From Neoconidiobolus thromboides FSU 785 (taxonomy: Eukaryota > Entomophthoromycota > Entomophthoromycetes > Entomophthorales > Neoconidiobolaceae): 64,000 bases of DNA. The translations under genes and the position numbers were made by a program. Position 1 is the stretch's first letter; each line of letters opens with the position of its first letter. This document shows, piece by piece, positions 49,916 through 60,918 of the stretch. The stretch lies in assembly GCA_025603075.1 (NCBI GenBank), contig MU626261.1, positions 186,001 to 250,000 of the forward strand, given 5' to 3'. The notes beneath the pieces are model-generated. The model saw only the letters and a list, made by a program, of their open reading frames with translations, had not been told where the DNA came from and did not search any database.

Positions 49916-51086
49916 CTAACACCATTTTGCAATAGAGCATTCTATCCAGCTACTCATATCAACTTCTTCTATATTTAATGCTTTTACGCAGTTGTTCATC
50001 TTAGTTCTATTAATAGCCATCACATTAGCTGGGTATTCTACTTTACTAAACCAAGCTTCAACATCTTCTGAAGAGTATTTAAAATGATTTTTAACAAACT
50101 CTTTGGAACTGATTTCATCATCTTTAAAAGCAGTCACTATTTTGTTTAAAGCATTCATAAATAATCCTAGTTCGCTAAGATATTTGGTTATAATGGATCG
50201 ATGTGCTACTATCAAAAAAGAAGGCCATGGAGCTACTACTTGCCCAATTTTTTTTAATGTATTACTATCGTATAATGGCTATAAATAATTAACATTGATT
50301 TGATATTTTTTTTAAAATGAGTTACTTTAGTAGTAAAATGTTCCCATAAAAATAAGTCAGCTGCTTCATTTTGTACTCCATTAGACAAACCATCAATATT
50401 ATTTAAAATTTCATATTTTAAGTTTTTCTCATCCCATCCTGTCTCTTGTGCCATTACTTGTGCCATTACATGACTTCCGCTTCCTATTCTACTAATTCCA
50501 AAAACTGGATTTTTTATATCCTTTACATCATCAAATTTACGGTTTTTTCCTGTAGATGCAGCCCAACCTAAAAATTAGTTATACGTTCAATTAATTAAGA
50601 ACAAGTTTACATAAGGATGACTCAACGTAAGTTCCCAAAGCTATAATATCTTGATCCCCTTTTAATTTTGCTAATTTTCATTTTAGCATCTTTGTTGTAA
50701 GTTGTAATAATATTACCTGATACAAAACCCTCAGTTACTACAAAAGCAATGTCTATTTCGTTATTATGGAGTTTTTTTAACATCTTTTTAATTAATAAAT
50801 AAATGATAAACATATTCATGTAGATAGATTACTTCTCCAGTCCCAGCTAAAAATCAATGTTAAAGTTTAATGAATTAATGAATTATTACCAGGACAATTT
50901 AAAACATTAACATTCAGGTTGTTTTTTAAAAATTCATTTTCTTCTTTATTGATCACTTGATATACTGGGCTCGAGAAGTGTTCTGGGACTATAGTAGTTT
51001 ATCATTATTAATAACAGCGTTATCAGTTGTATTAGCATATCCTCACCTAACCCTACTTTTAATTCTATCTTATCTGTTACCATCAT
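49916..51086 (-). CDS. Periplasmic-binding-protein-fold protein, Ca3427-like family
   Basis: Minus-strand gene split by about six short introns. Spliced start MVTDKIELKVGLVPEHFSSP, then VYQVINKEENEFLKNNL, NVLNCPAGTGEMLKKLHNN, EIDIAFVVTEGFVS, AKLKGDQDIIALGTYVES, SLCWAASTGKNRKFDDV, VFGISRIGSGSHVMAQVMAQ, GVQNEAADLFLWEHFTTK and VAPWPSFLIVAHRS, ending SSWIECSIAKWC. The GISRIGSGSHVM box and the overall order match the fungal Ca3427 family, which has the type 2 periplasmic-binding fold, related to nitrate/sulfonate/thiamine-precursor binding proteins. No signal peptide or TM segment is visible, so it is probably cytosolic. The ligand is not known from the sequence. Two ATGs in tandem (51086 and 51083) could start translation. 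Confidence 0.87.
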
Positions 51087-51531
51087 ATTTTAAAGAACTA
51101 ATTTTTCGATTTTGTTAAATTTCAATAATGTCCAATTAAATATTCGCTTAATTAAATGGGTTAAACTAAACTACAAAAGCGAAAGTTTAATTAAAATATT
51201 TTGATATTTTTTTCACTAATAATTTTTAAACTACAGTAATATATATGATATAAAAAATTATTCAAATACAAATTTAACAAAAATTAAATTTCTAATAAGA
51301 AAAGCTTTATAACCAAACTAGCTAAAATAATATCTCAAAAAGGAAGCAGATTTATATATAGCTATAAATTAAGATGATTAATTGCTCAAGGAGGACTATT
51401 GAAAGTAAGCAGCTATCATTTGTAAAACTAAAATTAACTTTGAATTTTATTTTTAATATAAATATATGTAAAAGTTTTTACATTAATATTTTTTAATCAC
51501 AAACCTTGATTATAAAAGCAAATTTATAATA
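51087..51531. other. Intergenic, no gene seen
   Basis: AT-rich spacer between the YIF1 stop codon and the start of the Ca3427-like gene, both on the minus strand. It should hold the Ca3427-like promoter. Confidence 0.5.
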
Positions 51532-52834
51532 CTAGACAGTAAGAAGCCAACAGGAAAAGAGTTGGATAGCAGCAATACCAAACAATAAATTCACTCTACG
51601 TTTCCTAAACGCATTTCCAACCGACATTGAAGACTCTGGTAATACTATATGACGTAAAGAGCGTAACTAAAAAATTAGCCTTTTTAATTAAATAAGGAAA
51701 ATAAAGTTACCAAAAAGAAGCCAGTAGCCATACAAGTATAAATGAAGGCAACATAAAATATCCATTTATATTCGAATGCTAACTTACCAACCAAAATAGA
51801 TACGATTATTCTATAAATGGTTAGTAATAAATCAAATATTGGTAATGAATTTACCCAATAAACTTATAACCACAATAAGATATCAAATCCAAAAGTTGGG
51901 TATCGGAAGTAACAGAAAAAAGATAACATCCTAGTTTAAGTAACATAACTTCAAAGAAAATGACGCCTAAGGCAGTAGATGCTGTTTTTCCCAAAAGTTC
52001 CGGTTTAAAACTAAAAGATGAATAGAATATATGAATAAGCAAAATAAAACTACCTTTCTCTACCAGCTGCAACGCCAACCACTAAAATATAAGTTACGAA
52101 CGCAGTTACTGTTTAAATTTAAATTTTGGATTTTTTCAATTAAGTAAAGCATTTTTACCTGGGATGTATAAATCTGGGGCATTGATATCCTCTCTTGGAG
52201 GACAATAGCTCTCAATTTGTCCATTGTTTTCTGTTGTTCTAAGTTTACGTGACCATGACTAATGAAATTAATATGACCGATACTTAAAAAGACTAGATCT
52301 TACCTTATGGCTGAAAGGAAACAATAGTAAACGCAATTTATTTAAAACATAACCGTTGCTGACGTTAAAGTAGTGTTTCAATTTTGGTATATTTATGAAT
52401 CTTCCTACCTATTTTAATGTAATCAACTAATTTATAGAATATTTTGTCTTTTTTACGTTTTGTTCCATGTATTTTGAACCAGCTTGCATGGCATTTTGAC
52501 CCAATTGAACCCCTAACTGAGCAGCAGCCGAGTTTTGGAACTGAGAAAAGTTTTCAAATCCTCCTTGAAGATTGATGAATTGGTCCATATTTTGACCATT
52601 ATTTCCTTGCTGATAATTTTGATACTGGCCTTGTTGTGCTGGATTAGGAGTAGGATAGGGTTGTTTATTATTGTAATTAACTTGACTTTCGTTTGGATAT
52701 TCTTGATATTGGCTGTCCCAACCTCGACTATCGGCTTGTACAGGTCTTACTGGGACCGGTTGTTGAATCCCAGTTTGATCATAGTATTGGTTATTGTCAT
52801 AGCCATCCTTTTCTTGTCCATATCCTTGATACAT
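51532..52834 (-). CDS. YIF1: YIF1 family Golgi/ER membrane protein
   Basis: Yip1-family protein that with Yip1 and Yos1 supports COPII vesicle traffic between ER and Golgi. The minus-strand first exon (52834 to about 52460) encodes a cytosolic, Gln/Asn/Pro/Tyr-rich N-terminus (MYQGYGQEKDGYDNNQYYDQ) and GQNAMQAGSKYMEQN. After an intron the YIF1 core follows: VGRFINIPKLKHYFNVSNGY, VLNKLRLLLFPFSHK, SWSRKLR, DINAPDLYIP, VTAFVTYILVVGVAAGR, FKPELLGKTASTALGVIFFE and LLDLISYCGYKF. Two more TM exons come next and the protein ends FGIAAIQLFSCWLLTV. The HYFNVSN and DINAPDLYIP boxes are diagnostic. It is head-to-head with RNase H2A, 456 bases apart. Confidence 0.93.
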
Positions 52835-53290
52835 TTTTACTAATTTGATTTAAAAAGTTTGTTGTTTTGTTTGATTTTCTTTTTTTTAGATTTTATGCAT
52901 CATTCAATCTTGATGGCAAATCTTTATTGGACTATTTGAAAACTAAAACTCTCAATCTTTTTTGCAAATGACAATATTAAGCAGATTTTTAAATACTAGA
53001 ATTGTTGGGCAAATCCATTTAATAAGGATAAAGAACTGCTACATCGTTTGTTTTTTGCTCTAACTTCTATCCTTTAGCATAGACCATGTTTACTTTTGCA
53101 GTCAATAGCTCATTTCTTTAGACAAAATATTATTATTTATAAAATGACTTATATAAAAAATCTGTCAAGGCTTTAAGGTTGATTAATTTAATTTAAACTC
53201 CTAGTTTTTACAACTAATGGTTAAAAACGTGACCCATTTTAATAAAATTCAAAAAGCAATAATTTTAAAAAATATATATCAATCTTTTTT
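52835..53290. promoter_or_regulatory. Divergent promoter region YIF1 / RNase H2A
   Basis: The 456-base region between two head-to-head start codons must carry both promoters. No individual site is called. Confidence 0.5.
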
Positions 53291-54533
53291 ATGGCATTTT
53301 CTTTTTTAAAAAATACAAAATCGTTTGTTCACTTGTCACCTATTCCGTTAAAAGCTAAAGAAGGTGAAGGATGTATATTAGGTGTTGATGAAGCTGGTAG
53401 AGGTCCTGTTTTAGGTAAATTGAAGTATAAGGTATTTATTTTTATTGATGAATTTTTAGGCCCAATGGTTTATTCAGCATGTTATCACATACCAGGCATG
53501 GAGGATGATTTTAAAGATTTAGGATTCGATGGTAAATAAAAATCAAATGTATGGAGAGTTGTTAACAAAGTAATTAGATTCTAAGGTGCTGAATGAAATT
53601 CAAAGAGAGAGCTTATTTGAGAAAATCAACCAGAATTCAGATAGAATAGGATATGCAATACACTCATTATCGCCCTCATATATATCAAGTTGTATGTTGG
53701 GGAAGTAATCGAACTTTCATAGTCTAATTTTAAGTATTGATTTTTTGTAGAGAAAAGTATAATTTGAATGCATTAGCACATGATACAACTATTAATTTAA
53801 TTAAAAGATTGCTTGAAGAAGGCGTAAAAATCAAAGAAGTAATCCTAATTTAAACTATTTTGTAAGTATTAAAATGATTAGATCTATGTTGATACAGTTG
53901 GAATACCAGAAAAATACGAAGCTAAACTCAATTCTCATTTTCCCTATATAAGAATCAAAGTGTCAAAAAAAGCTGATTCTTTATATCCTTCTGTTTCTGC
54001 TGCTAGTATATGTGCTAAAGTATAGTTTTTTATCTGTTAAGTATCGAAATTTTAAAATTTAAATTAGGTAACTAGAGATAGTGTTTTAAAAAATTGGGAT
54101 TTCAATGAGCTTGATGCTTTATCACTTAAACCATCAAGAGAATTTGGCTCTGGTTATACTTCAGGTATATTTTTCTTTTAATTTACATAGGCATGTTAAT
54201 TATCATAGACGTCAACACCGTAAATTGGCTTAACAATAATATAGATCCGCTTTTTGGCTGGCCATCTATTATACGTTTTAGTTGGAGCACTTGTGAGAGG
54301 CTTTTAGAAGATAAAGGCATTCAGGTTAGATGGTAATAACCAATAGTATAATTGTTCTATAAATTATATTGATTTTGAATAGGCCAGATACTAATACTAA
54401 AGGAACTAAAAGTATAAAACGAGCTTTTGTTGAGATGGCTAAGTTAAAAAAGGATTTAAATCAAAATAATCAAGATACAAAAGTTTCCCCATTTGCTAAA
54501 AGTATGACTATATCTTCCGTCGAGGACTTTTAA
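53291..54533 (+). CDS. RNH201: Ribonuclease H2 catalytic subunit A
   Basis: Type 2 RNase H that removes ribonucleotides from DNA, catalytic subunit of the nuclear H2 trimer. About nine short exons. Active-site motif I is [20 protein letters not shown], with DEAGRG intact across the first intron. Then come [15 protein letters not shown], the catalytic Asp in [36 protein letters not shown] with the conserved [12 protein letters not shown] helix, [20 protein letters not shown], and a C-terminus ending TISSVEDF. Length about 300 residues, normal for RNASEH2A. All metal-binding acidic residues that I can place are present, so it should be active. It is unrelated to the RNase H1-type domain in the ORF at 48523. 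Confidence 0.95.
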
Positions 54534-55090
54534 GAGGTGTGATAGAGTTTGGGTTATGATTAACATTATTTCTGCAATCAAGGATATATTTATATAGATC
54601 ATAAAAGTTTTAATATGATATTTCTTCTGTTTTGATAAATTTATTTTTGAAGAGGTAGTGTATTTGATTTTCAGTAGCTAAAGTGTTTATTTAAAATTAT
54701 TTAAAGTTTATTGTGCTACTAATAAATTACAAAACTGTCTTTTTCAAACGGTAGTACAGAAATTTCAATATGTGAAGTTACTTTATAAATATTTATAAAT
54801 ATTTTTGAATTTTATATTGCTATTGATTTAAACAATTACTTGAAAAATTTGTACATATTTTGGTAGAAAAATATGATAGAAAATATGCCAAAAAACAAAA
54901 TCTTAATTTTGTAAATAACCGAATAGATCCTACGTTATCAATAGATAAGGTCTCCTATATCATTTAAATAGCTTAAGTAATTAATATCTCTGCAAAATCC
55001 CATTTGCATAATTTCATACTTAAGGGTGAAATAAATTTTGTAATTTAGCTTTTAGAATAAATTTATTTTTATAATTTTAAATAGCAAGAA
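54534..55090. other. Intergenic, no gene seen
   Basis: AT-rich spacer between RNase H2A and the Rpr2-like gene, both on the plus strand. No MITE, ORF or RNA gene could be supported. Confidence 0.5.
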
Positions 55091-56116
55091 ATGGCTACAA
55101 GGAAGCATGAGATAGATAATCATATGAAGCATTTATGGAGAGTAGGACATGCAGCTACTTCTATTTCACCAGGATTAGGTGGGTATTACATTAGCTTATT
55201 TCAAAAGATGGGTATCTATAATGAGAATCCAGTCACTGATTATTTGAAAAAACAATATTGTCAGGGATGTGGGACACCGATTTTGCCTGGAGTTACAAGT
55301 AATGTAAAAGTTATTAATAACAAAAAAAAGAAAGTGGTTGAGAAAAAGAATAAGGATAAATTGAACGAAAACGATGGAGACAAACTAAATGAAACCAATG
55401 AAGATAAACAGCTGAAAGTAAAAAAAGAAGTTAAAACAGAGTCAATATTTAAAAAAAGAGAGTACATATTTGACAACCCAACAAGTAGGAATTTGAAAAA
55501 ACAAAAAGAAAAACGAAAAAATGAAAAGAACAACACGAATTTAAGATATCCAAATAGTAACATTGTTTCTTACAAATGCTGTTTATGCCAAACAAATACA
55601 TTGATTCCTGGAAGTTCAAATAAATCAATCGAAAAGCATAGTAAAAAAGGAGGTGATAGCTCTTTGAACGAAGGCAATGCTATACACATCAATAAGAAAA
55701 GTAAGATAGTTGAAGTTGTTAATGATAATAAAGTAGCAATCAAAGAAGAAAGTATAGATACTACTAAGATAGAAGATGTAAGAAATAATGGAGCTAATAA
55801 TAAAAAAATAAGAACTAAAGTGGATAATCTAATTAAAAACAGTAAAATAGAAGGTAAAGGAAACAACAAATCTAACAATAATAATATAAAAAATAAAGAA
55901 GACAATAATGCTAATAATAATAAAGTAGAAAATAAGGGAAATGACAAAATAAAGAATAAAGGGTCTGGTTTGATGGTATCAACCAGAAAGAATAATAAGA
56001 AGCTGCCAGCAGCTAAATTAATGAACTTGTCTAAGATGCTTAAAAAGAGTAAAGAGGTTGAAGAAGATAAGAAGCCTTCATTTTCATTAGATCAATTCTT
56101 ATCAAATTTAAAATAA
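55091..56116 (+). CDS. RNase P/MRP protein subunit, Rpr2/Rpp21/Snm1 type
   Basis: Single-exon gene of 341 residues. The N-terminal half of the Rpr2/Snm1 domain is HLWRVGHAATSISPGLGGYY and ISLFQKMGIYNENPVTDYLK. The first zinc-ribbon pair follows in YCQGCGTPILPGV, and the second knuckle near residue 160 is YKCCLCQTNTLIPG. The two CxxC pairs should bind one zinc. A long Lys/Asn/Glu-rich, largely disordered tail includes ENKGNDKIKNKGSG, and the last segment KPSFSLDQFLSNL could be a short docking helix. The insertion between the two CxxC pairs (about 85 residues) and the long tail make it larger than Rpp21 and closer to Snm1 of RNase MRP, but paralogue assignment is uncertain. Confidence 0.85.
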   Translation: MATRKHEIDNHMKHLWRVGHAATSISPGLGGYYISLFQKMGIYNENPVTDYLKKQYCQGCGTPILPGVTSNVKVINNKKKKVVEKKNKDKLNENDGDKLNETNEDKQLKVKKEVKTESIFKKREYIFDNPTSRNLKKQKEKRKNEKNNTNLRYPNSNIVSYKCCLCQTNTLIPGSSNKSIEKHSKKGGDSSLNEGNAIHINKKSKIVEVVNDNKVAIKEESIDTTKIEDVRNNGANNKKIRTKVDNLIKNSKIEGKGNNKSNNNNIKNKEDNNANNNKVENKGNDKIKNKGSGLMVSTRKNNKKLPAAKLMNLSKMLKKSKEVEEDKKPSFSLDQFLSNLK

Positions 56117-57273
56117 TTTTTATTAAAGATGAAATAGATGTTTATAATACTGCAATATGATGTTTTTATTAATTTTTTAATTTGATTCTTGACTTGTATT
56201 TTTTAAAATTGTGACACCAACCTTAAAAATATAGATGGTATTATAATAGTAAAAATATTTAGTGTTAAATTTTATAATGAATAACATAAATCCAAAGCTG
56301 ACTATAAAGCAAACAAAAATAAATGTTTTTCAAACTTTGGACTTTAAAAGCTTATATAAGTACAAATATTTTCTACTTTTTTATTCCTTAATGTAAGGAC
56401 AGTTTAAATAACTTCAAGTTCAAAGATAGTAACTCCGAAATGTTTCATTAATAAGCATAAAGAATCCAACGAATAATATAGGAGCTAAAAAGCAACCTAA
56501 AGAGACAGAGAGGATTAGTCTTTTTATTTTCTCTTTTAAGTTGAAAATTTTAAAAATGGATTATTTTATTTCTTAGAGATTAAAACCGAAAAAGTCAAAC
56601 CTTGGGTTTAAATTAATTCACACTAATTAGAAGAGTTTCTTTATAGTTTGTTACTATTGTTTTGACACAAGATAACTTAAACAATTTAGAAATAAAACAA
56701 ACTTAAATAACATAAAAAATAAATTTGTAAACAATAATAAGAGACGTTTAGTATACATTTTCACCGAATTTTTCTTATTAATTACTATACTTCATTTTCA
56801 CTTTAATTATACTTCAAACTATTTAAGTTCCAAAGTAGTATTTAAGTAGTATTTAGCCATTGTATTGTTCTACTAATTACTAATAAAACCCAAAGCTTTA
56901 AACATAATGTTACTTTTTAACCCATGTTAAGAGAATTGGAAATAAAAAATAAGCCACATCAACAACTCCTTTCATTTGAACCAATAATTGACACCAGAAT
57001 AAAAATTAACTAATAAAAGTAATCATTTTAACTTTTGAAAATGCTATATGCCTTTAGTACTAGTAATTTAGTAACCAATGGTACGTATTATAAATTAAAC
57101 AAACACCAATAACTACTTAGTTTAAAAGAAATTCCTACTTTAAAACATAAGAACTAAAAAGCACCAATGAATCTAAAAGGATAATAATTCAATAGAAACA
57201 CTATAAATTACGTTTTATAAAAATTTTTAACAGAAAAACTTTTATTTTAAAATAAGAAAAGCTTTAATATAAA
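56117..57273. other. Intergenic, no gene seen
   Basis: About 1.15 kb of AT-rich sequence upstream of the Rab GDI gene, free of MITE copies. Presumably promoter and UTR only. Confidence 0.5.
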
Positions 57274-58935
57274 ATGGTAAAATAAACAATTACTTCCTAT
57301 AATTTAAATGTTCAACAGTTGACTAGGATGAGCAATACGATGTCATTATTCTTGGTACCGGTTTAACCGAGTGTGTTTTATCTGGTATCCTTTCCGTTGA
57401 AGGAAAGAAAGTTTTACACATGGACCGTAATGACTATTATGGTGCTGAGAGTGCTAGTTTAAATTTAACTCAAGTAAATAATATTAAATAATATACTTGC
57501 TTATATTTATAATGTAATAGATCTACAAAAAATTCAAGAATTCCGAACCACCAGCAGAACTTGGCCGTGACCGCGATTATTCTATTGATTTAATCCCTAA
57601 ATTCATGATGGCTAACGGTCAACTTACCCAAATCCTTCTTCATACTGACGTTACTCGTTATCTTGAATTTAAACAAATTTCTGGCTCTTATGTATATCGT
57701 GATGGTAGAATCTCTAAAGTTCCAGCCACTGAAATGGAAGCTTTATCTTCTCCCCTCATGGGACTCTTTGAAAAGAGACGCGCTAAAAAATTCTTTGAAT
57801 TTATTCAAAATTATAATGCACAAGACTCAACTACCCATCAAGGTAGTTTGATTTACTTATAAATTTTTATCCGATCTAATCTTTCCTAGGTTTAAACCTT
57901 CATACCGATAATATGTCCGAAGTATATAAGAAATTCGGTCTTGAGCCTGGTACACAGGATTTCATTGGTCATGCTCTTGCTCTTCAGCTTGACGATGAGT
58001 AATTTATTTATACCTGTTTTATGTCTGGTTTACTTATGAATTTTAGCTATTTAACTAAACCAGCTTTTGAAACTTATGAAAAGATCATGCTTTATGTTTC
58101 CTCTATGGCAAGATATGGTAAAAGTCCATATATTTATCCTCTTTATGGCCTTGGTGAACTTCCTCAAGGTTTTGCTAGGTACATCAATCATTTATTAACT
58201 GTTAAGCGTATATTAATGTATATCATTTAGATTAAGTGCTATTTATGGAGGTACTTATATGCTTGATAAAAAAGTTGATGAGATTGTAATTGAAAATGGT
58301 AAATTTGCCGGCGTTCGTTCTGGTGATGAGGTATTACAGTTGTGATTATGCTAATAACTAAGATATTAACCTGTTTATATAGGTTGCTCGTGCTAAGCAA
58401 GTTATTGGTGATCCATCTTACTTCTCTGATAAAGTTAAGAAGGTAGGGCAAGTTGTTCGTTCAATCTGTCTCTTAAAGGCCCCTATTCCAAACACTGATA
58501 ATGCTGATTCCGTGCAACTTATTATCCCACAAAACCAAGTTAGCCGTAAACAAGACATTTATATTGCTTGTGTGTCTTCAGCTCATAACATTTGTGCTAA
58601 GGATTATTACCTTGCCATTGTATCCACCATTGTTGAAACTGATAATCCTCATGAGGAATTAGAACCAGCCTATAAACTTTTGGGTCCAATTCATGAAAAG
58701 TAATTTAAATTTAATCTTGTATCCTATTGAAGCTAATAATTTTAGATTCACTTATGTAAGTGATTTATTAGAACCAGAGAATGATGGTACTGTTGAACAG
58801 ATTTTTATTTCTAAATCTTATGATGCTACTTCACACTTTGGCACCGTTTGTGATGATATTAAAGACATATATAAAAGAGTTACTGGTCAAGAACTTGTTT
58901 TAAAACCACGTCCTCGTTCTGAAGAAGAATTATAA
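57274..58935 (+). CDS. GDI1: Rab GDP-dissociation inhibitor
   Basis: Cytosolic factor that extracts prenylated GDP-bound Rab GTPases from membranes and recycles them. The first exon is only the start codon ATG (57274-57276). A 50-base intron (GTAAAA...GACTAG) follows and exon 2 opens with [20 protein letters not shown], the FAD-like N-terminal strand of the GDI/REP family. Further exons carry [16 protein letters not shown], the Rab-binding platform around [20 protein letters not shown], then [89 protein letters not shown] and [20 protein letters not shown]. The C-terminus [15 protein letters not shown] ends [10 protein letters not shown]. About 440-450 residues, standard GDI size. REP proteins are longer, so this is GDI. 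Confidence 0.96.
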
Positions 58936-59723
58936 CCTGTTTTTTGTACTCATTATTAAAGGATTAAAGCTTAATTTTCAAATTTAATTATTGCTTATCT
59001 GATGTTCTCATTTTATTTATATGAGGATGGTTTTTTGATTTCATTACTTTTTGCATCTTCTAAGCGCTATTTGAGCGGAAAGGTTGTTAGTAAAATTCTT
59101 AATACAGAAATACATCCCCATATCTTAAATAGTAGTTTATATAAAATATAATTAGATCAAGCGTCATATGTTATGAAATAAGTCGAAATAGTTTATGAAA
59201 ATAAATAAATGAAATTAAGATTGAAGTAGATAACTTTAGTATTTAGCTGATATTATCATAATTAAAAAATACAAAACGGATCTTGTGTTTATAAAAATTA
59301 AGATTAGAACAATATGAAGGAATTTATACATACAACATCTTTATTATTGTTTAAATATCTTTAAATGTGATATTAAACAAACATATGATTTGTAGGTATG
59401 ATAAAACCTATTGCAGTTGTTTATGTTCAATTTGTAAATAAAATCAACCTAAATCCTTATATCAACTGTTCCTTTTAAAAATACCACTTTTAATATAAAA
59501 TACTTTTAAACTCAACGACCAAGATTTACTAGTACTAATTTATTTTTTAAAACTGAAAAATAAAACATATTAAAGTATTATCTTATAAAAAATAAAAAGG
59601 ATGGTAGACTAGTTGATAAAATTTATAATAGTTAAAGAAATAGCTCGTATCTCAAGTTATTATTTAAGCACCACCGCTAAAAAAATATTAATCAAATAAA
59701 TCTCGCTAAAATTAAAACAAAAC
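58936..59723. other. Intergenic between convergent genes, one MITE
   Basis: 3'-to-3' spacer between Rab GDI and Sec61 gamma. It has a MITE at 59020-59123 and otherwise only AT-rich sequence. Confidence 0.55.
59020..59123 (-). mobile_element. MITE copy
   Basis: Left end TATGAGGATGGTTTTTTGA, interior TTTCATTACTTTTTGCATC and AAGCGCTATTTGAGCGGAAA, right end AATACATCCCCATATC. Located about 85 bases past the Rab GDI stop codon. Confidence 0.9.
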
Positions 59724-60026
59724 TTACACAATGATGTTATTGATAGGAATATGAACAAGCTAATAATAATTTAATAAATGACGAATACAAAAATAAACTT
59801 TACAACTTACTTTGACAAAATAGCCGATGAAACCCATAATAAAGAACCCAACAGCTACAGCTTGGGAAATTTGAATAAATTCTAGTTTCAAGTTTTAACT
59901 ATTTAAATAAATAAATTTCAATAAATATATACCTCTACGAGAAGGCTTAGCACAACGGTCAAGTAGTTCAATACTTTCTTTTACGAAATGTTTTGGAGCT
60001 TCAGTTAAATCGTTTACTTTCTCCAT
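59724..60026 (-). CDS. SSS1: Sec61 gamma / Sss1 translocon subunit
   Basis: Small tail-anchored subunit of the ER Sec61 protein-conducting channel. Three exons on the minus strand: MEKVNDLTEAPKHFVKESIE plus LLDRCAKPSRR, then EFIQISQAVAVGFFIMGFIG plus YFVK, then LVHIPINNIIV and the stop. About 70 residues with one TM helix, the typical size. The charged amphipathic helix with RCAKPSRREF and the GFIGYFVKLVHIPINNI end are diagnostic of the family. Confidence 0.96.
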
Positions 60027-60918
60027 TTTTTTATAAAAAGAATAAAATGTTTAAGTATTTTTTTTTTGTTTTAAAGCTTTTTTTTTAAATTTGTTTTTCT
60101 TCCCAATCATTTTTATCTACGTTCCTTTTTGATTTTAACCAATTATTTGTTAACATTAAATTTAAAAATTTAAAAATCTTACACCAAGTTTGGAGTTTTA
60201 GTTAACTATGAATTGTCAAATTCATTTTATTATTCATTTTGATATTTAGCATTTTGACCTTAAATAGCTTTATGTATTGTGCAATGTGTGAATGACAAAA
60301 TGCAACTATGAGAATTTCAACATAATTATAGTTTATTAATAATGTACTATATGACCAAGGTGTTAAAAATATAAAGTTTGATGCAAATCATATTTATATC
60401 AAAGATATCGTAATAGAACTACTATTAGATCCTTAAACGAGAAAATCCATTCACAATAAACTCGACTTTGTTGCATCAGAAACTAAAAAATATAAAGATG
60501 AAAAACATTATATAAGGATCATTTTTAAAAATTTTACTAACAATTATTCTATTCAAATAGCGCTTGAAAAATGGAGAAAGTGACTAAATAAAAAAACACC
60601 CTCATATAACCTATTTTACAGTCTGAATATATATGTTCAATTTATTCTTCGTAAATTTCAAGCGTATTGAGATAATTGTAGTCATTATATAATTTATACT
60701 TATAATAAAAATTAATCTGGTTATCGAATTTTAATTAGTAGTTTTCAGTTTTAGTCATCATTACTTTTTAAAAAGTTGAAACTTAATTAAATCATTTTAA
60801 CTATTTTGCACGTAAAATAATGTACCGAATAAACCACAAAGAAAGCTTTGATATTAACTTATTTAATTCAAAAAAAATCTATAAAACCAAAGCTATTTTT
60901 CAATAATGATAAGAATTA
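60027..60918. other. Intergenic with one MITE
   Basis: Between the start of Sec61 gamma and the stop codon of RRP4 (both minus strand). It holds a MITE at 60511-60607. Confidence 0.5.
60511..60607 (+). mobile_element. MITE copy, diverged
   Basis: Left end TATAAGGATCATTTTTAAA, interior AATTTTACTAACAATTATTC and CAAATAGCGCTTGAAAAATG, right end AAACACCCTCATATA. Confidence 0.84.

Noticed and set aside
55261-55947. Two long minus-strand ORFs rich in Leu/Ser/Phe
   Set aside because: They are the antisense of the Lys/Asn-rich Rpr2-like coding region, where AAR/AAY codons read as TTY/TTR on the other strand.
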